Notes: generated by a model not told the origin, from the sequence alone. DNA of 64,000 nucleotides from Actinophytocola gossypii (GCF_025165815.1 NZ_JAFFZE010000012.1:372001-436000); one strand, 5' to 3'; numbered from the stretch's first letter, positions 8,538 to 16,546 are shown. Translations and numbers: made by a program.

Positions 8538-8569
8538 CATTCCTACCGAATGTGGACGGAACGCTTCCG
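8538..8569. promoter_or_regulatory. Two adjacent palindromes in the TetR / P450 divergent region
   Basis: CATTC-CTACC-GAATG (8538-8552) and CGGAA-CGC-TTCCG (8557-8569) are both perfect inverted repeats, 4 bp apart. The nonamer TTCCGGATG recurs at 8604-8612. The position between divergent starts makes them candidate operators of the TetR repressor. Confidence 0.5.
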
Positions 8570-8623
8570 GATGGCTACTGTGGAGATAAACGGACGACTT
8601 CCTTCCGGATGCATGGGGTGAAC

Positions 8624-9802
8624 ATGGAGAACCTTCCACCGCGCGTCTGCCCGTTCGAGGGTGACGCGTCGACGACCGAACCCGGACCGATGACGCGGGT
8701 GACCCTGCACGGCGGACAGGAGGTCTGGGCGGCGTCCCGACACGCCGACGTCCGCGCCGTGCTCACGGATCCGGCGTTCTCCGCCGACCGCGCCAACCCG
8801 AACTTCCCGTTCCTGGGCACACGCCGGGTCCAGCAGGACAACGGGCTGAAGCCGGCGCTGCTCACGATGGACCCGCCGGAGCACGGGCCGGCCCGGCGCA
8901 TGGTGCTCGGCGAGTTCACGGTGAAGCGGCTCGCCGCGCTCGGGCCACGCATCCAGCAGATCGTCGACGACCACGTGGACGCCATGCTCGCGAGCCAGGA
9001 CCGCACGGCCGACCTCGTGCCGGCGCTCGCGCTGCCGGTGCCCTCCCTCGTGATCTGCGAGCTGCTCGGCGTGCCCTACACCGACCACGACTTCTTCCAG
9101 TCCCGGTCCAGGACGCTCATCTCCCGGCTCTCGACGCCGGAGCAGGTCAAGGCCGCCGCCGACGACCTGCGGGAGTACATGGACAAGCTGGTGACCGAGA
9201 AGGAGGCGGCACCGACCGACGACCTGGTCGGCCGGCAGATCGTCAAGCGCAGGGCGGAGGGCGTCGAGGACCACGACGCCCTCGTCAGCCTCGCCGTGCT
9301 GCTGCTGATCGCGGGGCACGAGACCACCGCCAACATGATCTCGCTCGGCGCGCTGGCCCTGCTGCGACACCCCGACCAGCTGGCGGAGCTGCGCGCCGAC
9401 CCGACGAAGACCCTTGGCGCGGTCGACGAGCTGTTGCGGGAGTTCACGATCACCGAGTTCGTGACCTCCCGCGTCGCCGTACGGGACACGGTCGTCGGCG
9501 GCGTGGCGGTCAAGGCGGGCGAAGGCGTGCTCACCCTGGGCAACGCCGCCAACCACGACCCGGACGTGTTCGAGAACCCGCACCAGCTCGACATCCACCG
9601 GGGCGGCCGCAACCACATCGCGTTCGGCTACGGCGCACACCAGTGCATCGGCCAGAACCTTGCACGGGTCGAGCTGCGAATCGTGTTCGACACCCTCTTC
9701 CGACGGGTGCCGACACTGCGGGTGACGGTCCCGGTCTCGGAGCTGTCGTTCAAGGACGACGCGGCCGTCTACGGCCTCCACAGCCTCCCGGTCGGCTGGT
9801 AA
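8624..9802 (+). CDS. Cytochrome P450, CYP105-like
   Basis: Soluble bacterial P450 of about 392 aa. Visible landmarks: I-helix AGHETT (oxygen activation) near residue 230, the ELLRE helix (ExxR), and the haem loop FGYGAHQCIGQNLAR with the ligating Cys near residue 343. The ending AVYGLHSLPVGW and the opening MENLPPRVCPF are typical of CYP105-type actinomycete enzymes, which oxidise xenobiotics or secondary metabolites using separate ferredoxins; no ferredoxin gene is adjacent. Starts at ATG 8609, GTG 8618 and ATG 8624 are all possible; none has a strong ribosome site. Confidence 0.9.
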   Translation: MENLPPRVCPFEGDASTTEPGPMTRVTLHGGQEVWAASRHADVRAVLTDPAFSADRANPNFPFLGTRRVQQDNGLKPALLTMDPPEHGPARRMVLGEFTVKRLAALGPRIQQIVDDHVDAMLASQDRTADLVPALALPVPSLVICELLGVPYTDHDFFQSRSRTLISRLSTPEQVKAAADDLREYMDKLVTEKEAAPTDDLVGRQIVKRRAEGVEDHDALVSLAVLLLIAGHETTANMISLGALALLRHPDQLAELRADPTKTLGAVDELLREFTITEFVTSRVAVRDTVVGGVAVKAGEGVLTLGNAANHDPDVFENPHQLDIHRGGRNHIAFGYGAHQCIGQNLARVELRIVFDTLFRRVPTLRVTVPVSELSFKDDAAVYGLHSLPVGW

Positions 9803-10303
9803 CGAGCGTCGTTGACGCCGGCCAGGTCGGTCGTCAGCGCGGCGAGACCCAGCCTGCGCGGAATCGCGTCACCACCGGGTCCATGGAGCCGTAGACGCAG
9901 CCGTGCAAGGTGCGGCCGAACCAGTAGAGCTCCAGCGCGAAACTCGACGAGTCAACCACGCTGCCCGAGGACGGCAGCGAGTTGACGGCCCCCGCCGAAA
10001 GGGTTGCCGTCGCGGTTCGGTCCGACAGCCTCGAGCGAATCCCTCGCGCCGCGCTCCGAGTCTGGTCCGCACACCCCACCGTGCCCACCTGAACCGTTCC
10101 TCCGCCGCAGCGGTGAGTGGCTGTTCACCGGGGGTTCGTCCGGCCGGACAGGAGACTGGTGCGCCGTGGCGATACCCCAATCTGGCGACCGGTTCCGCAC
10201 GGCAACTGGAAGCGGGTCCGGCTCGAACGTCAGCGCCAGCGAGCGGGAGCACTGCTGGTCGCCGGCCCGCCGCCTTCGGCCGTGCGCGGATCACCCGCGG
10301 AGG
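9803..10303. other. 0.5-kb gap after the P450
   Basis: No intact gene. A minus-strand frame at 9834-10088 ends in a protein-like run (SSSFALELYWFGRTLHG, then SMDPVVTRFRAGW) but its first half is Arg/Ser-rich and no ribosome site is present. It may be a relic. Confidence 0.4.
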
Positions 10304-10633
10304 TCAGGGCAGGGGAAGGTGGCTCTGGAGCAGCTCGTAGTGCCGCGAGTGCTCGTCGTGTCGGGCGAGCAGGGCACGCGCCGGCGCCGGTACGACCGAC
10401 GCGGACGGGTCCGGGCCGGCGAACTCGGTCACGGCGTCCCAGTCGTCGAACGTCATGAGCGTGAGGTGCTCGGCGCCGCCGCCCTCCCCGGCGCGCCGGA
10501 ACACCGCCAGCTCGCGGAGTCCGGCGATGCGGCGCCGCATGATGTCGGGCGCGATCGTGCCGTTGAGGAGCTCCTCGTAGGCGGCGGCCGTGTCGGCAGT
10601 GTCCGTCCAGCCACGCCACGTTCGGATGATCAT
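10304..10633 (-). CDS. Antibiotic biosynthesis monooxygenase (ABM) domain protein
   Basis: 109-aa single ABM ferredoxin-like domain. The opening MIIRTWRGWTDTADTAAAY, the central GLRELAVFRR strand and HLTLMTFDDWDAVTEFAG followed by HSRHYEL are typical of this dimeric cofactor-free oxygenase / unknown-function group. ATG 10633 is chosen because GGAGGACC lies just upstream; an upstream ATG at 10645 would bury that ribosome site. It is divergent from a MarR gene with three linked palindromes between them, so MarR control is likely. Substrate unknown. Confidence 0.8.
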   Translation of the reverse strand: MIIRTWRGWTDTADTAAAYEELLNGTIAPDIMRRRIAGLRELAVFRRAGEGGGAEHLTLMTFDDWDAVTEFAGPDPSASVVPAPARALLARHDEHSRHYELLQSHLPLP

Positions 10634-10645
10634 CAGGTCCTCCAT

Positions 10646-10677
10646 AACAGGATGCTGTTATTTCAACAGTACACTGT
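10646..10677. promoter_or_regulatory. Nested palindromes between the ABM and MarR genes
   Basis: AACAG-GATG-CTGTT (10646-10659), CTGTT-ATTTC-AACAG (10655-10669, sharing an arm with the first) and ACAGT-AC-ACTGT (10666-10677) form an array of alternating AACAG/CTGTT half-sites in the AT-richest part of the intergenic region. This is a strong candidate for MarR binding and autoregulation. Confidence 0.6.
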
Positions 10678-10681
10678 CGTC

Positions 10682-11134
10682 ATGGATGACCTGGAGGCCT
10701 ACCGCCTGCTGATGGCGGACGTCTACGAACTGGCCGGGCTGTCCCGGCGCACGAGCGAGACCATCGCGCGGGCGTCCGGCCAGACGGCGGCGCGGTGGCA
10801 CGTGCTGAGTGTGTTGTCGGACGGTCCGCGAACGGTGCCGAGCGCGGCTCGGCGACTGGGCCTCGCGCCGCAGAGCGTGCAGCGCGTGGTCACCGACCTG
10901 CTGGCCGACGGGCAGGTGACGACCCAGGCGAACCCCGACCACGCCCGTTCCCCGCTGATCGCCCTGACCGCTCGCGGCCAGGCGACGGCGACCGACCTTT
11001 TCGCGAAGTCCGATGAGAACCGGGCGGCCGTCCTCGCCCGCGCGGCGGTGCCCCCCGCCCGCCTACACGAAGCCCGTGAGGTGATCCGCGCCCTGGTGAC
11101 CGCGTTGGGCTCCGACGACCCCGGCACACCCTGA
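10682..11134 (+). CDS. MarR family transcriptional regulator
   Basis: 150 aa, standard MarR size. The winged helix is visible as ARWHVLSVLSDGPRTVPSAARRLGLAPQ in which SVQRVVTDLLADGQV is the recognition and following helix, then the wing NPDHARSPLIALTARG and a C-terminal dimerisation helix. It is divergent from the ABM monooxygenase; the palindrome array at 10646-10677 ends 5 bp before its ATG at 10682. No clear Shine-Dalgarno, so a near-leaderless mRNA is possible. Confidence 0.88.
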   Translation: MDDLEAYRLLMADVYELAGLSRRTSETIARASGQTAARWHVLSVLSDGPRTVPSAARRLGLAPQSVQRVVTDLLADGQVTTQANPDHARSPLIALTARGQATATDLFAKSDENRAAVLARAAVPPARLHEAREVIRALVTALGSDDPGTP

Positions 11135-11203
11135 CGACCGCCCGCACCGGTGCCCGGCGGTTTCCGGGCTCCCGCGGCTGACCCACCACACTTAGACGAG
11201 CCG

Positions 11204-11425
11204 CTAGCTCCTGATCTCACAGGGTGTAGAGGAGCGTGCGGACCTCTCGCTGAGCTCCTTCGCTGGCCGGAGATTCGGCGAGCTCACCCCGAGCCGGAGT
11301 TCGGGACGATGGTCCTCGACCTGCGGCCGAGGACCGGCGTCTCCACCGGCCCTGACGGCGATACAGGTCTGAAAGCGCCCGCCCGGGCCGAACGCGTCCG
11401 CACTGCCAATGATCGTCACCCGCAC
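11204..11425 (-). pseudogene. N-terminal fragment of a metallo-beta-lactamase-fold hydrolase
   Basis: The start, MRVTIIGSADAFGPGGRF followed by QTCIAVRAGG, is the first strand and loop of a large MBL-fold hydrolase group. The expected VLTHLHGDH metal motif and everything after it are absent; the frame then runs into unrelated Arg/Ser/Pro-rich sequence and a stop at 11204. It is best read as a truncated gene. Confidence 0.55.
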
Positions 11426-11453
11426 CGCCCGATTCCGTCACCACGGCCAGCCG

Positions 11454-11663
11454 CTACGCCTGACGGAGGAACCGCAGCACCGCCAGCACCCGGCGGTTGA
11501 CGTCACCGGCGGGAGGCAGGTCGAGCTTGGTGAAGATGTTGTTGATGTGCTTGGCGATCGCACGTTCGCTCAGCACGAGGGTCGCGGCGATGTCCGCGTT
11601 GGAGCGGCCCTGTGCCATAAGGGCCAGAACCTGCCGCTCGCGGTCGGTGAGCCGGTTCAGCAC
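11454..11663 (-). CDS. Stand-alone LuxR/NarL-type helix-turn-helix protein (69 aa)
   Basis: The whole protein is one DNA-binding domain: LTDRERQVLALMAQGRSNADIAATLVLSE in which SERAIAKHINNIFTKL is the recognition helix, ending RRVLAVLRFLRQA. There is no receiver or sensor domain. The GTG start at 11663 has a perfect GAGGAG 7 bp upstream, and that ribosome site overlaps the TGA of the ArsR-type gene, so it is translated as the second gene of an operon. Either a functional mini-regulator or the surviving tail of a NarL-type response regulator captured downstream of a new promoter. Confidence 0.7.
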   Translation of the reverse strand: MLNRLTDRERQVLALMAQGRSNADIAATLVLSERAIAKHINNIFTKLDLPPAGDVNRRVLAVLRFLRQA

Positions 11664-11674
11664 CTGATTTCTCC

Positions 11675-12256
11675 TCAGTCGGTGAGACCCGTCAGCTCCG
11701 TCGGTAGGGCGTACAGCACGATGTGCACCGGATGCGCCCCTTCGGCCGGCTCCCGGCTCATGGTCCGGTAGCGCTCCACCACCTCGGTCAGCTCGCGCCC
11801 GAGCTCACGAAGCTGTTCCGGGGTGAGCCGCAACGGGTTGCTGGACATCGTCGACACGTTGCGCCAGCCCAGCGGGAGCCCGTGCCGATCGTCGATGAAG
11901 GTCTCGATCACCTTGGCATCCCTGGCCAGCATCGCCTTGGCGAACGCGTCGTCCGCTCGCGTGGTCGCCGGCTCCTCGTCCGGGTCGTGGACGTAGGTGA
12001 TGTCGGCGATCGCCAGGCGCCACGGCCGGGACCGACCCTTCCCCTCGCCGGTCTCCTCCACCACGCCGTACCTGCCCAGTTGGTTCAAATGGTAGGAGCA
12101 CACCTTTGGCGTGAGTCCCAGCAGCTCGGCGGCGCGGCTCGCGGTCAGCGGACCTTCCCGCTCGATCAGGTACAGCAGGTCGAGCCGCACCGGGTGCGCC
12201 AGCGCCCGCAGTGCGCGCGGGTCCGTGCTATGGGAATGCTTATTCCCGGAAGACAT
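11675..12256 (-). CDS. ArsR-type winged-helix transcriptional regulator
   Basis: 193 aa. Residues 14-80 form the HTH: LRALAHPVRLDLLYLIEREG, ASRAAELLGLTPKVCSYHLNQL and YGVVEETGEGKGRSRPWRL (wing). The C-terminal 100 residues are helical (TPEQLRELGRELTEVVERY) as in HTH_20-type regulators that sense small organic molecules rather than metals; no Cys-based metal site is present. It is divergent from a GMC dehydrogenase operon and co-transcribed with a 69-aa LuxR-type protein. It probably controls that operon and itself. Confidence 0.85.
   Translation of the reverse strand: MSSGNKHSHSTDPRALRALAHPVRLDLLYLIEREGPLTASRAAELLGLTPKVCSYHLNQLGRYGVVEETGEGKGRSRPWRLAIADITYVHDPDEEPATTRADDAFAKAMLARDAKVIETFIDDRHGLPLGWRNVSTMSSNPLRLTPEQLRELGRELTEVVERYRTMSREPAEGAHPVHIVLYALPTELTGLTD
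12232..12247. promoter_or_regulatory. Palindrome GGGAAT-GCTT-ATTCCC inside the 5' end of the ArsR gene
   Basis: A perfect 6-bp inverted repeat lies over codons 4-8 of the ArsR-type gene, just downstream of its ATG. Such placement could allow autoregulation by roadblock or act as an mRNA hairpin near the start codon. Confidence 0.35.
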
Positions 12257-12264
12257 GTTCCGAT

Positions 12265-12282
12265 AGTAGCACTAGGTCTACT
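12265..12282. promoter_or_regulatory. Inverted repeat AGTAG-N8-CTACT in the ArsR / dehydrogenase divergent region
   Basis: AGTAG (12265-12269) and CTACT (12278-12282) flank CACTAGGT 9 bp upstream of the ArsR ATG and about 35 bp before the dehydrogenase start. This is the only AT-rich part of the 60-bp intergenic region, so it is the likely shared operator. Confidence 0.5.
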
Positions 12283-12316
12283 GACACCACCCGTCCACGC
12301 CGGCACGCTGCCTGAC

Positions 12317-13063
12317 ATGACACGACGAGCAGAGATGTCCAGTAGTGGGCCGACCCGCCGTGCGGTGCTCACCGGCGCCGGAGGTCTGATCGCCGTTGCG
12401 ACCAGTGGTCTGGTTATCGGTGGTCAGGTCGCTTCCGGCGCGCCGGCGACGGCCGGTGGGAGCGCGGTGCCGCCGTTGCGGTTCTTCACCGACGCGGAGG
12501 CGGCGACCGTCGAGGCCATGGCGGAACGCGTCTTCCCCGAGGACGGGAGTCCCGGCGCTCGCGACGCCGGGGTGATGCACTACATCGACGGCCGCCTCGC
12601 GGGCGGGTGGGGCCGCGGCGAGCGGATGTACCTGCGGGGCCCGTTCGAGGAGCCAGGGCACGGCGGGCACGGCTACCAGCTGCCGCTCACGCCGCGCGAG
12701 GTCTACCGGCGCGCACTGCGCACGATCGACGACCACTGCCAGAAGACCTATGGCGACAGAACTTTCGTCGAGCTGCCAGCGGCGAAGCAGGACGAGACGT
12801 TGACCGCGCTGGAGGGAGGCGAGGTCGACCTGAGGCTCGCCGACGGCCGGTCCGGATACACGTCCGCGTCGTTCTTCGCGATGTTCCTGGAGAACGTCCG
12901 CGAGGGCTTGTTCTCCGACCCGATGCACGACGGCAACCGCGGCATGGTCGGCTGGAAGTGGGTGGGGTTCCCCGGCGACCCCTCGGCATACGGCGAGCCG
13001 TACGCCGAGTACGTCGGCAAGTGGCACCTCCCCTATCACGTGGTCCCGAAAGGTGTGCGGTAG
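12317..13063 (+). CDS. Tat-exported gamma (small) subunit of a gluconate-2-dehydrogenase-type enzyme
   Basis: 248 aa. A twin-arginine signal is clear (GPTRRAVLTGAGGLIAVATSG, cleavage expected near ASGAPATAG), followed by the gluconate 2-dehydrogenase subunit 3 fold: FFTDAEAATVEAMAERVFPED and, later, FFAMFLENVREGLFSDPM and a YAEYVGKWHLPY end. The subunit carries no cofactor; its Tat signal co-exports the FAD subunit encoded next. ATG 12317 is used; ATG 12335 is also possible. The next gene starts directly after the stop. Confidence 0.85.
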   Translation: MTRRAEMSSSGPTRRAVLTGAGGLIAVATSGLVIGGQVASGAPATAGGSAVPPLRFFTDAEAATVEAMAERVFPEDGSPGARDAGVMHYIDGRLAGGWGRGERMYLRGPFEEPGHGGHGYQLPLTPREVYRRALRTIDDHCQKTYGDRTFVELPAAKQDETLTALEGGEVDLRLADGRSGYTSASFFAMFLENVREGLFSDPMHDGNRGMVGWKWVGFPGDPSAYGEPYAEYVGKWHLPYHVVPKGVR

Positions 13064-14806
13064 ATGAAGCTGTCCAAAGTAGACGCCGTCTGTGTCGGAG
13101 TCGGCTGGACGGGCGGGATTCTCGCCGCCGAGCTGACCAAGGCCGGCATGTCGGTCGTCGGCCTGGAACGCGGTGGGCCGCGCGGGCGGGAGAACTTCCA
13201 GCACGGCCACGACGAGCTCCGGTACTCGGTGGACAAGGAGCTCGCGCAGGACACGTCGGTGGAGACCTGGACCTTGCGGCACAGCCTGGGCGAGCGCGCG
13301 TTGCCCCTTCGCCGCGTCGGGTCGTTCGCTCCGGGCAGCGGGATCGGCGGGTCCGGTGTGTCGTGGTCGGGTCAGACCTGGCGGTTCACCCCGCGTGACT
13401 TCGAGATCCGCAGCAGGACGGTGCGGCGCTACGGCGAGCGGGCCATCCCGGCGGACATGTCTATTCAGGACTGGGGAATCACCTACGACGAGCTGGAGCC
13501 CTACTACGACCGGTTCGAGTACATGGCCGGTATCGCGGGGAAGGCGGGCAACATCAGGGGCAGGAAGGTGCCAGGGGGCAACCCGTTCGAGGGCCCGCGC
13601 GCACGCGACTACCCCGTCCCGCGGCTGATCGAGACCTACGCCGGGTCGGTCCTCCGCAAGGCGGCGGACGACCTCGGCTACAGCCCGTTCCCCGGTCCGG
13701 CGGCCGCACTGTCCAAGCGGTACACCAACCCGGCCGGCATTACCAGGGAGTCCTGCACCTACTGCGGTTTCACCGGGCACTTCGGTTGCCGCGTCGGGGC
13801 GAAGTCCGACCCCACCGTGACCGTCATCCCCGAGGCGATGCGCACCGGCCGGTTCGAGCTGCGCACCAACGCGACCGTGGTCGAGATCCTCCACGACGGC
13901 ACGCATGCCACCGGGGTACGCTACTACGACGCCGCCGGTCGCCTGCGGGAGCAGCCGGCGGACCTCGTCCTGCTGACCGCGTTCACGCTCAACAACTGCC
14001 GGTTGTTGTTGCTGTCTGGAATGGGCACGCCCTACGACCCCACCACCGGGGCCGGTGTCATCGGGAAGAACTACACCTACCAGGTCGACGGCGCGGGTGG
14101 GGCGGCGTACTTCAGGGACAAGGACTTCAAGCCGTACATGACCGCCTGCGGCAGCACGGTCGCCTTCGACGACCTCAACGGCGACAACTTCGACCACACC
14201 GGCCTCGGCTTCCTCGGCGGCGGGCTGGTGAAGTACACGACCCCGACGCTACCGATCGGCGACGTCGGTGTCCCGCCGGGCACGCCGACCTGGGGCGCGG
14301 AGTGGAAGCAGGCGATCCGCCAGTACTACCCCCATCTGCTGATCGTCGGAGCGCAGGGCGAGAGCCCCGCCTACCGCGACCACTTCCTGGACCTCGACCC
14401 GACCTACCGGGACGCCAACGGGCTGCCGCTGCTGCGCATCACCTTCGACTGGCGGCGCAACGAGCGGGAGATGGTCCGTTTCCTCGGCACGAAGCTCAAG
14501 GAGCTCGTCGACGCGATGGGCGCGGACTTCGCCATGAGTGTGGGAGAGCTGTCCGACCACTACGACGGCGCGCGCTACCAGTCGACGCACAACTGCGGCG
14601 GCGTCATCATGGGCGCCGACCCACGCGACTCAGCCGTCAACAACTACCTGCAGATGTGGGACTACCCCAACGTGTTCGTCGTCGGCGCGTCGGCCTTCCC
14701 GCAGAACCCCGGCTACAACCCCACCGGCACGGTCTGCGCACTCGCCTACCGCGCCGCCGACGGCATCGTGAACAAGTACCGCACGAAACCAGGCCCCCTG
14801 GTCTGA
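13064..14806 (+). CDS. GMC oxidoreductase, FAD subunit of a periplasmic-type sugar/alcohol dehydrogenase
   Basis: 580 aa. The ADP-binding Rossmann motif is at the start (VGVGWTGGILAAELTKAG), followed by GIGGSGVSWSG, a four-Cys-like stretch CTYCGFTGHFGC that in related enzymes binds an iron-sulfur cluster, and the C-terminal HNCGG and NPGYNPTGTVCALAYR motifs of GMC enzymes. It has no signal of its own and would be exported folded with the preceding Tat subunit. The cytochrome c subunit of classical gluconate dehydrogenases is absent, so the electron acceptor is unknown. The two genes are separated by 0 bp. Confidence 0.85.
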   Translation: MKLSKVDAVCVGVGWTGGILAAELTKAGMSVVGLERGGPRGRENFQHGHDELRYSVDKELAQDTSVETWTLRHSLGERALPLRRVGSFAPGSGIGGSGVSWSGQTWRFTPRDFEIRSRTVRRYGERAIPADMSIQDWGITYDELEPYYDRFEYMAGIAGKAGNIRGRKVPGGNPFEGPRARDYPVPRLIETYAGSVLRKAADDLGYSPFPGPAAALSKRYTNPAGITRESCTYCGFTGHFGCRVGAKSDPTVTVIPEAMRTGRFELRTNATVVEILHDGTHATGVRYYDAAGRLREQPADLVLLTAFTLNNCRLLLLSGMGTPYDPTTGAGVIGKNYTYQVDGAGGAAYFRDKDFKPYMTACGSTVAFDDLNGDNFDHTGLGFLGGGLVKYTTPTLPIGDVGVPPGTPTWGAEWKQAIRQYYPHLLIVGAQGESPAYRDHFLDLDPTYRDANGLPLLRITFDWRRNEREMVRFLGTKLKELVDAMGADFAMSVGELSDHYDGARYQSTHNCGGVIMGADPRDSAVNNYLQMWDYPNVFVVGASAFPQNPGYNPTGTVCALAYRAADGIVNKYRTKPGPLV

Positions 14807-14810
14807 CCCG

Positions 14811-14992
14811 TCAGGCCTTCATCTGCCGGATCCACCCATGCAGATCCTCGATGTGCCAGCTGCGGACGATGCGGCCGTTCTCGATCTGGTGGAACTTTCC
14901 GCGATGGGTGGCGGTCAGCTCGCCTCGCACGGCCACTCGCCCCGAAGCGGCGATCACGTCGTGCAGGACGACGCGCGCGTTCGGGGTCCCGG
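14811..14992 (-). pseudogene. C-terminal remnant of a SnoaL/NTF2-like protein
   Basis: The minus-strand frame ending with TGA at 14811 reads VVLHDVIAASGRVAVRGEL, ATHRGKFHQIENGRIVRSW and HIEDLHGWIRQMKA, the last three strands of a SnoaL-like polyketide-cyclase / NTF2 fold. Upstream, to about 15160, coding-like pieces appear in other frames (AGDHVVAVVGERDQLEV, LLRDEVLALHRRTSPAF) but no continuous gene or start remains. It fills the 360-bp gap between the dehydrogenase and the lectin gene. Confidence 0.55.
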
Positions 14993-15167
14993 AGACCGGC
15001 CGGGAACGCGGGGGACGTCCTCCGGTGGAGGGCGAGCACCTCGTCCCGCAGCAACCTCCAACTGGTCGCGTTCGCCGACGACCGCGACGACGTGGTCACC
15101 CGCCGTCGCGCGCCGGAGGCTAGAACCGGCAGCTGACCCTCTGGGCGGCTGGACCACGTCACGGGAG

Positions 15168-16532
15168 TCAACCGACGCGCTCCAGCACCCAGAACTGGTG
15201 CAGCCGCCCGGCGCACGTCCACTGCTGGACGTTCGCGCCGGCCGTGGTCGAAGCCTGGTGCACCTCGAGGCACTTGCCGCTGTTGGCGTTGCGCAACTGG
15301 TAGCCACCCTGGCCGACGGTGACCGCGTGCCAGTTCTGCGACACGCTCGGACCGCACGTCCACTGGATAACGTTCCCACCGTCGGTCGGCACGCTGCCGG
15401 CCACTCCGACACACAATCCGCTGTGGACGGCGCTGAACTTGATCGAGTTCGCGTTCTCGGACAGCCGGAAACGCTGATTGGCGCCGCCGTTACAGGTCCA
15501 CTGCTCGATGTTCGCACCAGGCGTGGTCGAGCTCGCGGTAACATCCAAACAGAGTCCACTGCGGACGTTGCGCAGCCGGTACTCCGCCGGTGCCGGACCG
15601 CCGCAGGCCACGTGCGCGTTCGCCCAGTTCGCCCAGTCGTTGCCCTGACCGTCCCCGGTCGGGTCGGCGACGAGCTTGAGCGTCCGCACCCCGCTCACGT
15701 CGACGCCCACCGGCTTCGACGCGGTGCCACCGGTCATCCGTCCGCTGTCGAACAGCACGCGGCCGTCGCCGAACACCCGGAACACCACCGAGCCGCCACC
15801 GCGCTTGGCGTCGTCAATGCCCACCTGCGCGCTGAACCGGCCACACCGGCCGCCGAGGTGGACGCCGGCGACCCCGCGCGCGTTGAACCCGAGGCCCTTG
15901 GCGTAGGTGACGCCGTCCAGCCGGATCGGCCCGCCGTCGCGCGGGTCGAGCTCGCCGTTGTTGCGGTCCCGTTCGACCGGACCGTAGCCGTTGACCGCGA
16001 AGCTCAGCGGCAGGTCGCTCACGTAGGCGTCGTGCGCCGGCGCGGCGGGTGGCGGGGTGGCGACCGCGTCGCGCCCGGCGACCACGTGCTCGCCCGCCGT
16101 GTCGACGTACCGCACGAGCACCCGGAGGCCCAGCTCGTCCGGCGCGTCCTCGACCCGCAACGGCGCGGTCCACCGCCAGTTCACCGACACGCGGCTGCCC
16201 GCGGCGAGGGTGTCCCAGCTGGTGGGTGTGGTGGCGGTGAAGGTGCCCGGCCCGTCCGGGACCACCCGCACGTCGCGGACCGTCTCGGGCAGTGCGATCT
16301 CCGCGTCGACCGACCCGACGTGCGCCGGTGCGGGCGGACTCGGCCGGCCGCCGATCGAATCGAACGCCACGTCCCACCCGGTCAGCTCCTGGGCGATCCG
16401 CTCCGGCGCGGTAACCGTGACCGCCGGCGCGGCCCGCCCGGTCGCCTCGACAGTCCCGGCGCCCGCCGGGAGGACCGCGACCAGCAGGAGCCCGGCCAAG
16501 ACCAATCTGGCCCGCTCAGTTCGTTTCGACAT
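15168..16532 (-). CDS. Secreted carbohydrate-binding protein (NEW3-like, NPCBM and ricin-B lectin domains)
   Basis: 454 aa, no catalytic domain seen. Order: Sec signal peptide (LVLAGLLLVAVLPAGAGTVEA), a beta-sandwich resembling the NEW3/alpha-galactosidase-associated domain (about residues 35-165), an NPCBM domain (YVSDLPLSFAVNGYGPVER to ANAHVACGG, about 172-315) and a ricin-type beta-trefoil (about 320-454) with three QxF/QxW repeats: NQRFRL, SQNWHAV and HQFWVLE. Family knowledge: NPCBM and CBM13 bind galactose-containing glycans. ATG 16532 has GGGGAG upstream. It is 14 bp downstream of the GH2 gene, so it is likely co-expressed and serves as a substrate-targeting partner. Confidence 0.85.
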   Translation of the reverse strand: MSKRTERARLVLAGLLLVAVLPAGAGTVEATGRAAPAVTVTAPERIAQELTGWDVAFDSIGGRPSPPAPAHVGSVDAEIALPETVRDVRVVPDGPGTFTATTPTSWDTLAAGSRVSVNWRWTAPLRVEDAPDELGLRVLVRYVDTAGEHVVAGRDAVATPPPAAPAHDAYVSDLPLSFAVNGYGPVERDRNNGELDPRDGGPIRLDGVTYAKGLGFNARGVAGVHLGGRCGRFSAQVGIDDAKRGGGSVVFRVFGDGRVLFDSGRMTGGTASKPVGVDVSGVRTLKLVADPTGDGQGNDWANWANAHVACGGPAPAEYRLRNVRSGLCLDVTASSTTPGANIEQWTCNGGANQRFRLSENANSIKFSAVHSGLCVGVAGSVPTDGGNVIQWTCGPSVSQNWHAVTVGQGGYQLRNANSGKCLEVHQASTTAGANVQQWTCAGRLHQFWVLERVG

Positions 16533-16546
16533 GGGCACTCCCCGCG

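Noticed and set aside
8624-9802. Antibiotic biosynthetic gene cluster around the first P450
   Set aside because: No PKS, NRPS, terpene synthase or RiPP genes are nearby; a single TetR-controlled P450 fits a detoxification gene better.
12278-14197. 639-codon minus-strand frame opposite the GMC dehydrogenase
   Set aside because: Antisense shadow without domains.
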